A stretch of DNA of 64,000 nucleotides from Pelagivirga sediminicola (GTDB taxonomy: Bacteria > Pseudomonadota > Alphaproteobacteria > Rhodobacterales > Rhodobacteraceae). Where the stretch lies: positions 39,459 through 103,458 of the forward strand of contig NZ_QCYH01000010.1 in NCBI RefSeq assembly GCF_003072125.1. Direction: 5' to 3'. The translations under genes were made by a program, and so were the position numbers. Numbering within the stretch: the first letter of the stretch is position 1; every line of letters begins with the position of its first letter. The notes under the pieces are model-generated. The model ran no database searches. It saw only the letters and a list, made by a program, of their open reading frames with translations, and was not told the DNA's origin. Shown here piece by piece: positions 26,952 through 35,389 of this stretch.

Positions 26952-27647
26952 TCAGTCGGTGCGCCGCGCGAAATCGGCCCAGACCGGCAGGTGATCGGAC
27001 GCGATGCGCGCGGGCCCGTTGGTGGCGCCGCCTCCCGTCGCGATGACCTGCAGATCGGGGCTGTGCAATATCCGGTCCAGTCGCGCCACGGGGCGCGGCG
27101 ACGGATAGCTGAGCGGGGTTGCGGCCGCCGAAAGCCCGTCGCCGCCCGCATCCAGCGTGCCCCATTCGTTGAAATCCCCCGCCAGCACGGCGGGGATGTC
27201 GGGCAGTCGGCCCAGCTCGGCCCGGATATGGGCCAGCTGCGCCTGTCGGTAACGCCGGATCAGTCCAAGATGAACACCGATGACGCGCAAATCGCCGATG
27301 GGCGTGATCAGATCGGCGCGAATGGCGCCGCGCGGCTCCAGCCCCGGCAGGTCGATGCGCGCGGTCTGGGCCAGCTCCACGCTGTCGCGCATCAGCATCG
27401 CGTTGCCATGCCAGCCCAGCGAGACGTCTGCATCCCCTTCCTCGCCGAAGGGGACGATCCGCCAGCCGGCCGCGCGCACCATATCCGCGGGCAGGGCGGC
27501 GGGCCGGGGCGCCAGACGCTTGTCGGCCTCCTGCAGGATGACAAGGTCCGCATCCATCCCGTCGATCACGGCCATGATCCGCTCGGGCTTGCGCCTCAGG
27601 TCCAGCCCGACGCATTTCTGCAGGTTATATGTGGCAATTCTAAAGAT
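26952..27647 (-). CDS. Endonuclease/exonuclease/phosphatase (EEP) family protein, non-canonical start
   Basis: Motifs of the EEP fold: RIATYNLQK, LVILQEADK (metal-binding Glu), GVHLGL, LAGDFNEWG and the C-terminal SDHLPVWADF. The conserved ATYNLQ strand lies upstream of the first ATG (27575), and no ATG, GTG or TTG is in frame before it. ATC at 27647 has GAGG 7 nt upstream; ATT at 27638 is the other option. If translation starts at 27575 the protein loses its first strand and an active-site Asn. It begins 24 nt after selO ends. Confidence 0.75.
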   Translation of the reverse strand: MFRIATYNLQKCVGLDLRRKPERIMAVIDGMDADLVILQEADKRLAPRPAALPADMVRAAGWRIVPFGEEGDADVSLGWHGNAMLMRDSVELAQTARIDLPGLEPRGAIRADLITPIGDLRVIGVHLGLIRRYRQAQLAHIRAELGRLPDIPAVLAGDFNEWGTLDAGGDGLSAAATPLSYPSPRPVARLDRILHSPDLQVIATGGGATNGPARIASDHLPVWADFARRTD

Positions 27648-27671
27648 GGCAGGGCCTCGCTGCGCGGCGGT

Positions 27672-29093
27672 TCAGGTGCCGCAGAATGTTTCGCGCACCA
27701 CTTCCTGTGGCTGCGGCGGCAGGGCCAGATCCTGTGCATCCGGCTGATCCTCGAAGGGGCGCGAGAGCACGGCCATGAGGCGGTGGAACGGGGCCAGATC
27801 GCCATCGACCGCGGCCTCGATCATCTGCTCGACACGGTGGTTGCGCGGGATGAAGGCGGGATTGGCCGCATCCATGTGCGCGCGCCAATCGGGCTCAGAT
27901 TCCAGCCGCGCCTGCCACCGGGCCTCCCAGGCATCGAACGCAGCGGTATCCGCAAAGGCGGCGCGCGCCTGCGGACGGGGCAAGGCGCGGAACGTATTGG
28001 TGAAATCGGCCTCCGATTGCTGCATCAGCTGCAGCAGGTCGTCGATCAGGGCGCGGTCCTCCTCGCGCGCATCCGCCAGCCCGATCTTGGCGCCGAAGAC
28101 GCGCAGCCATTCGGCGTCGATCATCGCGGGCATGGCGTGCACGGCCTCGGTGAACTCAGCGATGGCGCGGTCCTCATCCTCGGCCAGGGGCACCAGCGCG
28201 CTGGCGAATTGCGCCATGTTCCACACGATGATGCGCGCCTGGTTGTCATAGGCATAGCGTCCCTGCCGGTCGATCGAGCTGAAGACGGTCTGCGGGTGCC
28301 ACACATCCAGAAAGGCGCAGGGGCCATAGTCGATCGTCTCGCCCGACAGGGCCGTGTTGTCCGTGTTCATCACGCCGTGGATGAAACCCACACCCAGCCA
28401 TTGCGCGACCAAGCGCGCCTGCCGCCCGATCACCTCGCGCAGCAGATCGCCGGGCGTCTGCGCGCCCGGATAATGCCGCGCGCAGGTATAGTCGAAAAGC
28501 TGCCGCAGCGCGTCCGCGTCGCGCCTTGCGGCAAAGAACTGGAACGTGCCGACGCGCAGATGGCTGGCTGCAACACGGGTCAGCACGGCACCCGGCAGCG
28601 CGCCCTGCTGGCGGTGCACCGCGTCGCCCGTGACGGCGGCGGCCAGCGCGCGCGTGGTCGGAATGCCCATCGCATGCATCGCCTCGCTCACCACGTATTC
28701 GCGCAGCACCGGACCCAGCCACGCGCGCCCGTCGCCGTTTCGGGAAAACGGCGTGGGGCCGGAGCCTTTCAGCTGAATGTCGCGCCGCAGGCCTGCGCTG
28801 TCCACGACCTCGCCCAACAGGACGGCGCGCCCGTCGCCCAGTTGCGGAGAAAAACCGCCGAACTGGTGCCCCGCATAGGCCTGCGCGATCGGCTCGGCCC
28901 CGTCTGGCAGCACGTTGCCGGCAAAAACCCCGGCCATGTCCGCATCACCTCCCAGCGTGATGCCCAGCTCATCGGCCAGCGGCCGGTTCACCGCGATCAG
29001 GGCAGGCGCGCTGACCTTCACGGGTGCCTGCACGGCGGAAAAGTCGGCGCCAAGCCGCGCATAGGAATTGTCGAAAGGAAAATGCATGCTCAT
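27672..29093 (-). CDS. selO: Protein adenylyltransferase SelO (YdiU)
   Basis: 473-residue pseudokinase-fold enzyme that AMPylates proteins in redox stress. Typical features: DNSYARL near the start, [31 protein letters not shown]-type [14 protein letters not shown] region, [43 protein letters not shown] (quoted in part) and the C-terminal ETFCGT Cys that replaces selenocysteine of eukaryotic SelO. ATG 29093 (MSMHFPF) chosen; the extra leader upstream does not resemble the family. Confidence 0.93.
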   Translation of the reverse strand: MSMHFPFDNSYARLGADFSAVQAPVKVSAPALIAVNRPLADELGITLGGDADMAGVFAGNVLPDGAEPIAQAYAGHQFGGFSPQLGDGRAVLLGEVVDSAGLRRDIQLKGSGPTPFSRNGDGRAWLGPVLREYVVSEAMHAMGIPTTRALAAAVTGDAVHRQQGALPGAVLTRVAASHLRVGTFQFFAARRDADALRQLFDYTCARHYPGAQTPGDLLREVIGRQARLVAQWLGVGFIHGVMNTDNTALSGETIDYGPCAFLDVWHPQTVFSSIDRQGRYAYDNQARIIVWNMAQFASALVPLAEDEDRAIAEFTEAVHAMPAMIDAEWLRVFGAKIGLADAREEDRALIDDLLQLMQQSEADFTNTFRALPRPQARAAFADTAAFDAWEARWQARLESEPDWRAHMDAANPAFIPRNHRVEQMIEAAVDGDLAPFHRLMAVLSRPFEDQPDAQDLALPPQPQEVVRETFCGT

Positions 29094-29186
29094 GGAATGA
29101 ATGTAGCCACGCGCGGCGGAAATGCCAGTGCCGCGCCCGGCCAAATGCGCCTTGCGATGACCGTGCCGTCGATCCGCGGCGCGCAG

Positions 29187-29235
29187 GCTTCATCTTGGGC
29201 AAAATACTCCGGGGTCCGGGGCGGCGCCCCGGCGC
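29187..29235 (-). terminator. Hairpin with GGAGTATTTTGCC tail (repeat copy 3)
   Basis: On the minus strand a GC palindrome (CCGGGGCGCCGCCCCGG) is followed by ACCCCGGAGTATTTTGCCCAAGATGAAGC, matching copy 1 at 11185-11206. It follows the GNAT gene stop and precedes selO, in the same orientation relative to its gene as the other two copies. Confidence 0.7.
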
Positions 29236-29682
29236 TCACAGCTTGCGCGACATCAGGATGTAATCCTCACGCGGTTCAAAATGCATCCGCTCGTAAAACG
29301 CCCGCAGTGCGGCGTCATCGCGCGACGTCTCCAGATGCAGCGCACGCAGACCTGCCCCGCCCAGCGCGCGGGGCAGGGCCAGCAATATCTCCGATCCGAT
29401 ACCGCGGCGCCGCACGCCGGGACGGATGTAGATCTCGTCAAGGATGCCGTCCAAGCCGCCGAACTCCAGCGACCAGCCAAAGCTGATGGCGGCATAGCCG
29501 ATCGGCGCGCGCACCGGCCCTGCGATATAGATCGCACCATGGGGCGAGCCCTCCAGCAGCGGCCTGATGGCGGCGCGGCGCGCCGCATCGTCCTGTGCGA
29601 TGCCGCGCTCGGCGTGAAAGGCGGCGACGAGCGGCAGGATACGGTCGATATCGTCCAGCTTGGCAAGGGTCAGGGCGGTCAA
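29236..29682 (-). CDS. GNAT family N-acetyltransferase
   Basis: 148 residues. The acetyl-CoA-binding motif A is visible as DEIYIRPGVRRRGIGSEIL, followed by ALHLETSRDDAALRAFYERMHFE, the usual motif B. Acetyl acceptor unknown. No ATG is near the domain start; TTG 29682 with GAAAGG 11 nt upstream fits best (LTALTLAKLDD). Longer upstream reading is not family-like. Same strand as the fumC cluster. Confidence 0.82.
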   Translation of the reverse strand: MTALTLAKLDDIDRILPLVAAFHAERGIAQDDAARRAAIRPLLEGSPHGAIYIAGPVRAPIGYAAISFGWSLEFGGLDGILDEIYIRPGVRRRGIGSEILLALPRALGGAGLRALHLETSRDDAALRAFYERMHFEPREDYILMSRKL

Positions 29683-29758
29683 TGTGCGGGGAACCTTTCG
29701 GAGGATGCGCGGCCGCCAGACCATGCAGCCCCGCGCCCGGCATGTCCATCCGCCCGTC

Positions 29759-29995
29759 TCAGCGCGCGCCCTTTTCCGCCGCCGCACGGTAATGGCGCAG
29801 CACATGCAGCCGGATCGCCGAGGCCAAGCCCAGATCGGTGCCGCGCTCGGCGTCGATCTGCGCGGCAAGCGCGTTGATCGGGGTTCCGGTGCTGCCTGCG
29901 ATTGCGCGGAAGGCCGCCCAGAATTCAGGCTCCAGCGATACGGAGGTGCGATGCCCGCGCAGCGTGAGCGAGTGTTTGACCGGCCGCGCGCTCAT
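29759..29995 (-). CDS. Ribbon-helix-helix domain protein
   Basis: 78 residues. The RHH_4-type sequence KHSLTLRGHRTSVSLEPEFW followed by INALAAQIDAERG suggests a small dimeric DNA-binding protein. Its ATG overlaps the stop of the DUF4169 gene (ATGA), forming the third member of a fumC cluster often seen in Rhodobacterales. Target unknown. Confidence 0.85.
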   Translation of the reverse strand: MSARPVKHSLTLRGHRTSVSLEPEFWAAFRAIAGSTGTPINALAAQIDAERGTDLGLASAIRLHVLRHYRAAAEKGAR

Positions 29996-30171
29996 GGCTC
30001 GCGCTTGTGATTGTCCAGCTTTTGCGCCGATTTTTGCGCCGTGCTGCGCTCAAGCGTTTTTTGCGCTTTCGTTCTGCCAAAGCGCACGGCGTTTTCATCG
30101 GCAAGCGCCTTGCCCTTGGCGCGCGCGCGCGCCTTGCGCGCGCGGTTCAGGTTGATGGGCGCATCGCTCAC
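29992..30171 (-). CDS. DUF4169 family small basic protein
   Basis: 59 residues, highly basic ([29 protein letters not shown]), ending NHKREP. GTG 30171 overlaps the fumC stop (GTGA) and its TGA overlaps the next ATG, so it is translationally coupled on both sides. Function unknown; the charge suggests nucleic-acid or ribosome contact (inference). Confidence 0.82.
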   Translation of the reverse strand: MSDAPINLNRARKARARAKGKALADENAVRFGRTKAQKTLERSTAQKSAQKLDNHKREP

Positions 30172-31571
30172 TTCGGTCCGACCATGTCTTCGGGGCGCAC
30201 CACCCGGTCGAAGGTTTCCGCGTCGACAAAGCCGAGCGCGATCGCCTCTTCCTTCAGCGTCGTGCCGTTCTTGTGCGCAGTTTTTGCAACCTTGGTGGCG
30301 TTGTCATAGCCGATTTCGGGCGCCAGCGCCGTGACCAGCATCAGAGATTCGCGCATCAGCTTGTCGATGCGCGCCTCGTCCGCCTCCAGCCCATCGACCA
30401 GATTGTCGGTGAAGGCGCTGGCCGCGTCGCCCAGTAGCTGCATGGATTGCAGCACGTTATAGGCCATCATCGGCTTGTAGACGTTCAGCTCGAAATGGCC
30501 TTGCGATCCGGCAAAGCCGACGGCGGCATCGTTGCCCATGACATGCGCACAGACCTGCGTCAGCGCCTCGCATTGCGTCGGGTTCACCTTGCCAGGCATG
30601 ATCGAGCTGCCCGGCTCGTTCTCGGGCAGGATCAGCTCGCCCAGACCGCAGCGCGGGCCGGAGCCCAGAAACCGGATGTCGTTGGCGATCTTGAAAAGGC
30701 TGCCTGCGACAACGCGCAGCGCGCCCGAGATTTCGACCATCGCGTCATGGGCGGCCAGCGCCTCGAACTTGTTGGGGGCGGTGACGAAGGGCAGGCCGGT
30801 GATTTCAGCCATGTTGGCCGCAACCATCTCGCCCCAGCCGCGCGGGGTGTTCAGGCCGGTGCCGACGGCGGTGCCCCCCTGCGCCAGCTCATATACCCGC
30901 TCCAGCGCATCCTTGATCCGCTCGATCCCCATGGCGACCTGGTGGGTATAGCCGGAAAATTCCTGCCCCAGCGTCAGGGGCGTGGCGTCCTGCGTATGGG
31001 TGCGGCCGATCTTGATGATGTGGTCCCACTCTTGCGATTTTTTCTCCAGCGCGTCGTGCAGTTTCTCAAGGCCGGGCAGGGTGACGCCATGGGCGCTCAT
31101 CGCCGCGGCGATATGCATGGCGGTGGGGAAGGTATCGTTCGAGGATTGGCCCATGTTGACGTGATCGTTGGGATGCACGGGATCCTTGGACCCGATGGTG
31201 CCGCCCATGATCTCGATCGCGCGGTTGGCGATGACCTCGTTCGCGTTCATGTTGGACTGCGTGCCCGATCCGGTCTGCCAGACCACCAGCGGGAAATTGT
31301 CGTCCAGCTCGCCCGTGATCACCTCGGTCGCGGCCTGGGTGATGGCATCGGCGCGCGCCTCGTCCAGCTTGCCCAGCTCTTGATTGGCCTGCGCGCAGGC
31401 TTTCTTGATCACGCCGAGCGCGCGGATGATGGCGATGGGCTGGCGCTCCCAGCCGATGGGAAAGTTGATGATGCTGCGCTGGGTCTGGGCGCCCCAATAC
31501 TTGTCCGACGGCACCTCAAGGGGGCCAAAGCTGTCGGTTTCGGTGCGGGTGGTGATCTCGGTGCGGCTCAT
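30168..31571 (-). CDS. fumC: Class II fumarate hydratase
   Basis: 467 residues. Fe-independent hydratase interconverting fumarate and malate in the TCA cycle. Hallmarks: [20 protein letters not shown] (substrate loop start), [30 protein letters not shown] and the family signature [11 protein letters not shown]. Two inverted repeats lie in its upstream region (31592-31695). Followed by coupled DUF4169 and RHH genes. Confidence 0.97.
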   Translation of the reverse strand: MSRTEITTRTETDSFGPLEVPSDKYWGAQTQRSIINFPIGWERQPIAIIRALGVIKKACAQANQELGKLDEARADAITQAATEVITGELDDNFPLVVWQTGSGTQSNMNANEVIANRAIEIMGGTIGSKDPVHPNDHVNMGQSSNDTFPTAMHIAAAMSAHGVTLPGLEKLHDALEKKSQEWDHIIKIGRTHTQDATPLTLGQEFSGYTHQVAMGIERIKDALERVYELAQGGTAVGTGLNTPRGWGEMVAANMAEITGLPFVTAPNKFEALAAHDAMVEISGALRVVAGSLFKIANDIRFLGSGPRCGLGELILPENEPGSSIMPGKVNPTQCEALTQVCAHVMGNDAAVGFAGSQGHFELNVYKPMMAYNVLQSMQLLGDAASAFTDNLVDGLEADEARIDKLMRESLMLVTALAPEIGYDNATKVAKTAHKNGTTLKEEAIALGFVDAETFDRVVRPEDMVGPK

Positions 31572-31591
31572 GCGGGGGCTCCTTAATGCGG

Positions 31592-31626
31592 TTCGAGTTT
31601 AAGTTGGATCACAACTTGAATTCGAA
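31592..31626. promoter_or_regulatory. Imperfect inverted repeat just upstream of fumC
   Basis: Arms TTCGAGTTTAAGTTG (31592-31606) and CAACTTGAATTCGAA (31612-31626) pair at 13 of 15 positions around a 5-nt centre, 20 bases before the fumC start. Candidate operator or leader hairpin; no known binding protein assigned. Confidence 0.45.
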
Positions 31627-31652
31627 ACGCGCGCATCATTCAGTTGTCGTGG

Positions 31653-31695
31653 GCGTTTCGACATATTGTCGTGGTGGGGCAATATGTCGAAACGC
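31653..31695. repeat. Perfect 16-bp inverted repeat between sspB and fumC
   Basis: GCGTTTCGACATATTG (31653-31668) and its exact complement CAATATGTCGAAACGC (31680-31695) around an 11-nt spacer. No T-run follows on either strand, so it is not a simple intrinsic terminator. Confidence 0.8.
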
Positions 31696-31764
31696 TTTGG
31701 TCAGGTTCGCGCCTGTCTTACCGGCTCGCGCAGGAAATTCAATGCGGCGCGCGGGCGCGCCCGC

Positions 31765-32211
31765 TCAGTGTTTGCGAAAACTGTCCAGGCTGACGACATC
31801 CGCGTCGGGTTTGGGAAGATCTTCCTCCTCGGTCTCGCCGTCGTCCTCCTGCCCGGAGGTCTGTTTTTCAAAGCGCAGGCCGAATTCCACCGACGGGTCC
31901 ACGAAGGTCTGGATCGCGTCGTAGGGCACAAACAGGTTTTCCGGCGCGTCGCCGAAATTCAGCGTGATGCCGAAACCCTCGTCGCCGACCTCCAGATTGT
32001 CATACCAATGCTGCATCACGACGGTCATCTCGCTGGGATAGCGCTGCTTGAGCCAATCGGCCAGCGCCGCCTCGGGGTGGTTGGTGTCAAAGGTGATGAA
32101 GAAGTGATGCGCGCCCGGCAGGCCGTTCATCTGAACGTCCTCCAGCACTTGCTGGATCAGGCCGCGCATGGCCTGGTGCATCAGGTTGCCGTAGTCGATA
32201 GTCCGAGCCAT
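31765..32211 (-). CDS. sspB: ClpXP adaptor SspB, alphaproteobacterial type
   Basis: 148 residues. SspB binds ssrA tags and tethers tagged proteins to ClpX. Start MARTIDYGNLMHQAMRGL, then FFITFDTNHPEAALADWLKQRYP and MTVVMQHWYDNLEV, all typical of alpha-type SspB. The C-terminal tail is acidic (QEDDGETEEEDLP) and ends in VSLDSFRKH, the likely ClpX-docking peptide. It lies about 110 bp downstream of ssrA on the same strand, which fits shared function. Confidence 0.93.
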   Translation of the reverse strand: MARTIDYGNLMHQAMRGLIQQVLEDVQMNGLPGAHHFFITFDTNHPEAALADWLKQRYPSEMTVVMQHWYDNLEVGDEGFGITLNFGDAPENLFVPYDAIQTFVDPSVEFGLRFEKQTSGQEDDGETEEEDLPKPDADVVSLDSFRKH

Positions 32212-32317
32212 TCCGCGCCCTTCATTTTGTCCCCAAATCACAATACGGGATTCGAGGGAAAGTAAAAGACCCCTGGGCGGCGTCCTGCCGTCCATTTGGG
32301 CAGGCGCAATCCATGGC

Positions 32318-32650
32318 GAAATGTGGGGGGAATGTTAAGTGCAGGCTTCTGTTGCCAGGTGCCTGCGGACCCCGCCTTACGCGGCAAAGCGCAAGGACTT
32401 AGTTTTCGATTCCTCGAACTGCTTACGCAGCCAGAGCAACCGGAGCACGATTGTCATTTGCAATTGTACTTTTCGGGCCGATACGGTGGCACCCCGCCGA
32501 GACAAAGCATAACCCCTTTAGACGTTCGTCGATCCTGTTTCGACCCCGATCCGCCCCCAAATGAAGGGTAATTGGTGGAGTCGCCGGGTACCGCCCCCGG
32601 GTCCGATCCGCTTATTACGAGCGCGTTTATGTCCATAGTCCCCGAAGGGA
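32318..32650 (-). ncRNA. ssrA: Two-piece (circularly permuted) tmRNA
   Basis: Rescues stalled ribosomes and tags nascent chains for proteolysis. On the minus strand the acceptor piece comes first and ends in CTCCACCA (CCA at 32573-32575) after a divergent T-arm CCGGG-GGCGGTA-CCCGG. A short intervening segment of about 14 nt follows. The coding piece then opens GGGGGCGGATCGGGGTCGAA from 32558. The tag frame 32423-32461 reads ANDNRAPVALAA then TAA, typical of Rhodobacterales. Outer ends are approximate. Confidence 0.93.
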
Positions 32651-32657
32651 CAAGTTG

Positions 32658-32685
32658 AATATAGGCGGGCGCCGCGCGTTTGCAA
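32658..32685 (-). promoter_or_regulatory. Probable ssrA promoter
   Basis: On the minus strand TTGCAA (32685-32680), a 16-nt spacer, TATATT (32663-32658), placing the transcript start near 32651, at the expected 5' end of the acceptor-piece precursor. Confidence 0.55.
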
Positions 32686-32827
32686 AGGGCCTTGGCGGAT
32701 GATTTTTGCACGCCGCGCGTTTGCCGGATTTTCGCCGGGCCGGGGCAGTCCTGCGGAAATGGCTGGACAGCGCGGCCCGCTGGTCTACGTCCATTGCTCG
32801 ACCGAAGCAGTGCCAAGGATTGACGCC

Positions 32828-34417
32828 ATGACCCCGACCAAGCCCCACCCGACATCGCCCGTGCGAAACCCCAGCCGCCGCAGCCTCTTGCTCGGGGCGG
32901 CCGCTACCGGCATGGCCGCCGGTCTGCCGCTGGGCCTGCCGCGTGCGGCGCATGCCGCGCCCAAGCGGGGCGGCACGTTCCGCGTCGGGGTGCATGACGG
33001 CAGCTCGACCGACACGTGGGATCCGGCGACGACCGAGAGCATCCTAATGATCCACGCCAACCACGTCGCGCGGGCCTACCTGACCGAGATCACCAACACC
33101 AACGAGTTGGGGCCCGACCTCGCCACGTCGTGGGAGGCAACCAGGGACGACGCGACGGAGTGGCGCTTCGAACTGGCCACCAATGCGCATTTTCATGACG
33201 GGCGCAAGGTGACGGCCGCGGACGTGGTCGCCTCGATGAACTATCACCGCGGCGAAAGCTCCCCCTCGGCGGCCAAGTCCTTGATGGAGGGGATGACGGA
33301 CATCACCGCCGACGGCGATCACGCCGTGATCTTCAGCCTTGATCGCGGCAATGCCGATCTGCCCTACATGATGGCCGACTACCATTTTGCCATCCAGCCT
33401 GCCACGCCCGAGGGCGGCATCGAGTGGAAGGACGGCATGGGCTGCGGCCCCTACAAGCCGACGGAATTCCAGCCCGGCATCCGCGTCGATTTCGTGCGCC
33501 ATGATGGCTGGCACCGCGCCGATAGCGGCGCATGGTTCGACGCCGTGAAAATGACCGTGCTGAACGATCCCAACGCGCGCCAAGCCGCCATCGTCACCGG
33601 CGATGTCGACGCGGTCACCGATGTCGATCTGAAAACGGCCGGACGCCTTGCGCAGGCGCCCGGCGTGATCCTCGACGATGTGCCGTCGGGCACGCATATC
33701 ACCATGCCGATGATGTGCGATGTCGCGCCCTTCGACGACGTCAACGTCCGTCTTGCCTTCAAGCACGCCATCGGGCGGCAGGAGATCGTGGACAAGATCC
33801 TCTTTGGATACGGCACGGTGGGCAACGATCAGCCGATCGCGTCGAGCATGCCCTATTTCGCCGATCTGCCCCAGCGCACGCAGGATCTGGACAAGGCGCG
33901 CTATCACCTCAAGAAGGCGGGCCATGACAACCTGTCGGTCGAGCTGTCGGTCAATGACGTGATCCTGCCCGGCGCCGTCAACATGTGCAGCCTTTTCGCC
34001 GAGCAGGCCCGCCCCGCCGGTCTTGACATCAAGGTCAAGCAGGAGCCGGTCGATGCCTACTGGTCGTCGGTCTGGCTGAAAAAGCCGTTCTGCGTCGTAT
34101 CCTGGACCGCACGCCCGACGCCCGACATCATGTTCAGCCAGGCCTACAAGGCCGGCGCGGATTGGAACGAGAGCCATTGGGAGAACGAGCGCTTCAACGA
34201 GCTGCTGCTCAAGGCCAAGTCCGAAACCAACGACGAGCTGCGCGCCGAGATGTATGCTGAAATGCAGCTGCTCTGCCGCGACGATGGCGGCACGATCGTG
34301 CCCTTCTTCCGCAACCGCACTTCGGCGCGGCGCGACAACGTGATGCACGAGGACAGCATCGCCGCGGTGTGGGAGCTGGACGGCGCGCGAGGCTATCATC
34401 GCTGGTGGTTTGCCTGA
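32828..34417 (+). CDS. Periplasmic peptide-type ABC substrate-binding protein (family 5)
   Basis: 529 residues. Tat-type signal SRRSLLLGAAATG with hydrophobic core and AHA cleavage site near 40. Family-5 features: DLATSWEATRDDATEWRFEL, FHDGRKVTAADVVASMNYHR, and the C-terminal YAEMQLLCRDDGGTIVPFF. Binds oligopeptides or similar solutes. No permease genes follow, so it is an orphan binding protein here. A broken homologue fragment lies at 42686-42953. Confidence 0.92.
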   Translation: MTPTKPHPTSPVRNPSRRSLLLGAAATGMAAGLPLGLPRAAHAAPKRGGTFRVGVHDGSSTDTWDPATTESILMIHANHVARAYLTEITNTNELGPDLATSWEATRDDATEWRFELATNAHFHDGRKVTAADVVASMNYHRGESSPSAAKSLMEGMTDITADGDHAVIFSLDRGNADLPYMMADYHFAIQPATPEGGIEWKDGMGCGPYKPTEFQPGIRVDFVRHDGWHRADSGAWFDAVKMTVLNDPNARQAAIVTGDVDAVTDVDLKTAGRLAQAPGVILDDVPSGTHITMPMMCDVAPFDDVNVRLAFKHAIGRQEIVDKILFGYGTVGNDQPIASSMPYFADLPQRTQDLDKARYHLKKAGHDNLSVELSVNDVILPGAVNMCSLFAEQARPAGLDIKVKQEPVDAYWSSVWLKKPFCVVSWTARPTPDIMFSQAYKAGADWNESHWENERFNELLLKAKSETNDELRAEMYAEMQLLCRDDGGTIVPFFRNRTSARRDNVMHEDSIAAVWELDGARGYHRWWFA

Positions 34418-34456
34418 TACGGATCCGGCTGGCCGAGGGCTCATCACGGAGGCAGC

Positions 34457-35176
34457 ATGCTGCGCGCAATTCTGAAGACCGGCCTCCTGCGCCGGATCGA
34501 GGTGGTGACCCTGGCGGCGGTGCTGAGCGTGGCGGGAGCCCTCTGGGCCTTCGTCGCGCTCGCCTCCGAAGTGATGGAAGGCGATCTGCGCGCGTTTGAC
34601 GAGGCGGTCTTGCTGGCCTTGCGCACGCCGGGAAATCCGGCGGACCCCATCGGCGGTCCGCAGATCGAGGTCGCGATGCGCGACATCACCGCGCTGGGAG
34701 GCGTGACGGTGCTGAGCATCGTGACGTTCGCCGTCATGGTGTTTCTCGTCCTGCAGCGCCGCCGCGCCTCGGCGCTGTTTCTGGCGGTGGCGATCCTTGG
34801 CGGGGTCGCGCTGTCGCATCTGGCCAAGGCGGGGTTTTCGCGTCCGCGCCCCGATCTTGTGCCGCATGGCGTGGACGTGGTTACCGCCTCCTTTCCCTCG
34901 GGCCATTCGATGATGGCTGCCGTGACCTATCTGACGCTGGCCGTCATGCTGGCGCGGACCGAGGGGACGTTGCGCATGCGCGCCTTTTACCTGGCGTTTG
35001 CGGTGCTGCTGACGATGCTGGTCGGCTTCAGCCGCTTGTTTCTGGGCGTTCATTGGCCCAGTGACGTGTTGGCGGGATGGACGCTCGGCGCGGCATGGGC
35101 TTTGGGCGTGTGGCTGGTGGCGCGTTATCTGGGCCGTCGCGGCCAGATCGAGCCGGATCGCGCCGACCCGGCCTGA
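34457..35176 (+). CDS. PAP2-family membrane phosphatase
   Basis: 239 residues, about six membrane helices. All three phosphatase motifs are present: KAGFSRPRP, PSGHS and SRLFLGVHWPSDVLAGW. Probable lipid phosphatase (undecaprenyl-PP or phosphatidate/PGP class) acting on the periplasmic side. The 213 bases after it hold no gene that I can support. Confidence 0.93.
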   Translation: MLRAILKTGLLRRIEVVTLAAVLSVAGALWAFVALASEVMEGDLRAFDEAVLLALRTPGNPADPIGGPQIEVAMRDITALGGVTVLSIVTFAVMVFLVLQRRRASALFLAVAILGGVALSHLAKAGFSRPRPDLVPHGVDVVTASFPSGHSMMAAVTYLTLAVMLARTEGTLRMRAFYLAFAVLLTMLVGFSRLFLGVHWPSDVLAGWTLGAAWALGVWLVARYLGRRGQIEPDRADPA

Positions 35177-35389
35177 CAGGCCTGCGAGCGGTCCTGTGGC
35201 ATCTGAACGCCCGCGATCTGGCCGAAACCGGGCGCGCGAGGCACAGTTGCTGCGCGATCGGCGCCCGCGCCCTTGCTCAACCTGCGCGATCACGTCACCA
35301 TGCAAAAAATTGCCGGGGCTGTGCGCCGATGACGGGCAGGCGGCGGGCGAGGATCGGCAGATTTACACGCAGGAAAGACCACTCACGGC

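Noticed and set aside
26820..29486. 888-residue plus-strand open frame
   Set aside because: Antisense of the antiporter, nuclease and SelO genes; composition typical of a high-GC shadow frame.
33044..35305. 753-residue minus-strand open frame
   Set aside because: Shadow of the substrate-binding protein and PAP2 genes, which have signal peptide, family motifs and ribosome sites on the plus strand; long antisense frames are common at high GC.
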